In this document: one piece after another, positions 20,810-21,665 of the stretch
Numbering within the stretch: the stretch's first letter is position 1
How the letters are laid out: each line of letters starts with the position of its first letter
Source of the DNA: CAZYBG01 sp964645155
GTDB lineage: Bacteria; Pseudomonadota; Alphaproteobacteria; Rhodobacterales; Rhodobacteraceae
DNA: 21,665 bases
NCBI GenBank assembly: GCA_964645155.1
Contig: CAZYBG010000046.1
Location: forward strand, 1-21,665
Direction: 5' to 3'
Program-made: the position numbers and the translations under genes
Notes under the pieces: model-generated
Databases searched by the model: none
What the model was told of the DNA's origin: nothing
The model's input: only the letters and a program-made list of their open reading frames with translations

Positions 20810-21340
20810 TTAGTGCCCGGAGAAGGCGCACAGCGCATGCACTTCCATGCCCATCGCCTGAAGCTTCTGCCGGCCGCCGAGGTCCGGTAGATCGACGACG
20901 AAGGCGCAGCCGACAACCTCGGCGCCGAGCCGTTCGATCAGCCGGATGCCCGCCTCGCAGGTCCCGCCGGTGGCGAGGAGGTCATCGACGATCAGCACGC
21001 GCTCGCCCGGCTGCAGCGCGTCGTCGTGGATCTCCATCACCGCTTCGCCGTATTCGAGCGTGTATTCCTGCGCGATCGTCGGCCCGGGCAGCTTGCCCTT
21101 CTTGCGGATCGGCACGAAGCCGACCGAAAGCTGGTGGGCCACCGCGCCGCCGAGGATGAAGCCCCGCGCCTCCAGCCCCGCCACCTTGTCGATCCGCGTG
21201 CCGGCATAGGGGTGCAGGAGCTGGTCGATCGCCATCCGGAACCCCCGCGCATCGGCGAAAAGCGTGGTGACATCGCGGAAGAGGATGCCCTCCTTCGGGA
21301 AGTCGACGATGGTGCGGATGTAGTCCTGGACGGTCTTCAT
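20810..21340 (-). CDS. apt: Adenine phosphoribosyltransferase
   Basis: A 176-residue type I phosphoribosyltransferase that makes AMP from adenine and PRPP in purine salvage. The N-terminus TIVDFPKEGILFRDVTTL near 10-27 is diagnostic of Apt, as are LEARGFILGGAVA near 56-68, VPIRKKGKLPG near 76-86 and the PRPP loop VLIVDDLLATGGT at 115-127. The length is typical. The ATG overlaps the stop of the upstream mtnP gene (ATGA), so both are co-translated: MtnP releases adenine from methylthioadenosine and Apt recycles it. All catalytic residues appear intact. Confidence 0.97.
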   Translation of the reverse strand: MKTVQDYIRTIVDFPKEGILFRDVTTLFADARGFRMAIDQLLHPYAGTRIDKVAGLEARGFILGGAVAHQLSVGFVPIRKKGKLPGPTIAQEYTLEYGEAVMEIHDDALQPGERVLIVDDLLATGGTCEAGIRLIERLGAEVVGCAFVVDLPDLGGRQKLQAMGMEVHALCAFSGH

Positions 21341-21665
21341 GTTCCCCCTCCCAGCACCCTTCCCGCCACCGCGTCGAGCTTGGCCACCAGCGCGGGATCG
21401 CGCTTCTCCGGCGCGGTCAGGATCGCGTGGTCCAGCGCCCGGTCGCAGCCATGCGGGCAGGGCGCGCGGTCGGGCCCGAGCAGCGCCGGCAGCCGCGCCA
21501 CCATCGCCCGCGCCTTGTCGGCATTGCCGGTCAGCACGCGGATGATGTCGGCGATCTCGACCGTCCCGTGGCCCTCGTGCCAGCTGTCGTAGTCGGTCAC
21601 CATGGCGACGGAGGCGTAGCAGAGCTCGGCCTCGCGGGCGAGCTTGGCCTCGGGCATGTTGGTCA
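21337..21665 (-). CDS. mtnP: S-methyl-5'-thioadenosine phosphorylase, C-terminal part (5' end outside window)
   Basis: The last ~109 residues of a PNP/MTAP-family phosphorylase, which splits methylthioadenosine from polyamine or homoserine-lactone synthesis into adenine and methylthioribose-1-phosphate. The readable part opens TNMPEAKLAREAELCYASVA and continues MVTDYDSWHEGHGTVEI; the NMPE and TDYD-WH motifs are those of MTA phosphorylase rather than other purine phosphorylases. The aspartates after MVT bind the purine in 6-amino-specific members. The catalytic N-terminal part lies beyond base 21665. The stop overlaps the apt ATG by 4 bases. Confidence 0.93.
   Translation of the reverse strand, partial: TNMPEAKLAREAELCYASVAMVTDYDSWHEGHGTVEIADIIRVLTGNADKARAMVARLPALLGPDRAPCPHGCDRALDHAILTAPEKRDPALVAKLDAVAGRVLGGGT

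Noticed and set aside
1..21665. CRISPR arrays, tRNA/rRNA genes, insertion sequences, attachment sites
   Set aside because: I saw no regularly spaced repeats, no tRNA-like folds with conserved T-loop sequence, no transposase or integrase reading frame, and no flanking direct repeats.

Overview
The window is very GC-rich, densely packed chromosomal DNA that looks like an alphaproteobacterium, most likely of the Rhodobacterales/Paracoccaceae type. This placement is an inference from base composition, from the hisB-hisH and mtnP-apt arrangements and from the protein families present; no rRNA or other taxonomic marker is in the window. I found no tRNA, rRNA, CRISPR array, transposase or phage gene. 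Genes mostly overlap by 4 to 13 bases within operons, and several convergent pairs touch or overlap at their ends.

Region 1 (1-3173, + strand) is the tail of a polyol-uptake operon: the end of one sugar/glycerol-type ABC ATPase, a complete second ATPase, and a one-chain dihydroxyacetone kinase (DhaK+DhaL). The paired ATPases resemble the rhizobial glpS/glpT glycerol transporter layout. Region 2 (3188-4184, - strand) holds a DUF421/YetF-type membrane protein and a one-helix membrane protein of unknown role. Region 3 (4335-9089) is the most suggestive part: an endonuclease/exonuclease/phosphatase (EEP) family enzyme, a cytochrome b561 on the opposite strand, then three tightly coupled genes for a CDP-alcohol phosphatidyltransferase, an LtaS-like membrane sulfatase/phosphotransferase and a UPF0104 (YbhN/MprF-flippase-like) membrane protein. 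Together they look like an envelope lipid or glycerophosphate-modification module.

Region 4 (9189-13633, +) is a four-gene overlapping operon: a Tat-exported NMT1/ThiY-like binding protein, its ATPase, a permease made of two fused transmembrane domains, and a GT4-type glycosyltransferase. Region 5 (13620-16484) has a stand-alone AsnC-type RAM-domain protein, a probable fragment of an EamA transporter, then hisB-hisH followed by a Dph6-like PP-loop ATPase that overlaps hisH, and a secreted DUF2147 protein on the other strand. hisA and hisF do not follow within the window.

Region 6 (16626-19133, +) holds an exported metallo-beta-lactamase-fold protein, a truncated DUF1697 remnant and a D-2-hydroxyacid dehydrogenase-type FAD oxidoreductase. 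Region 7 (19192-20675, +) is an ArsR-type regulator coupled to an MFS exporter. Region 8 (20810-21665, -) is adenine/methylthioadenosine salvage: apt preceded by the end of mtnP. A perfect 13-bp hairpin sits between the convergent MFS gene and apt.
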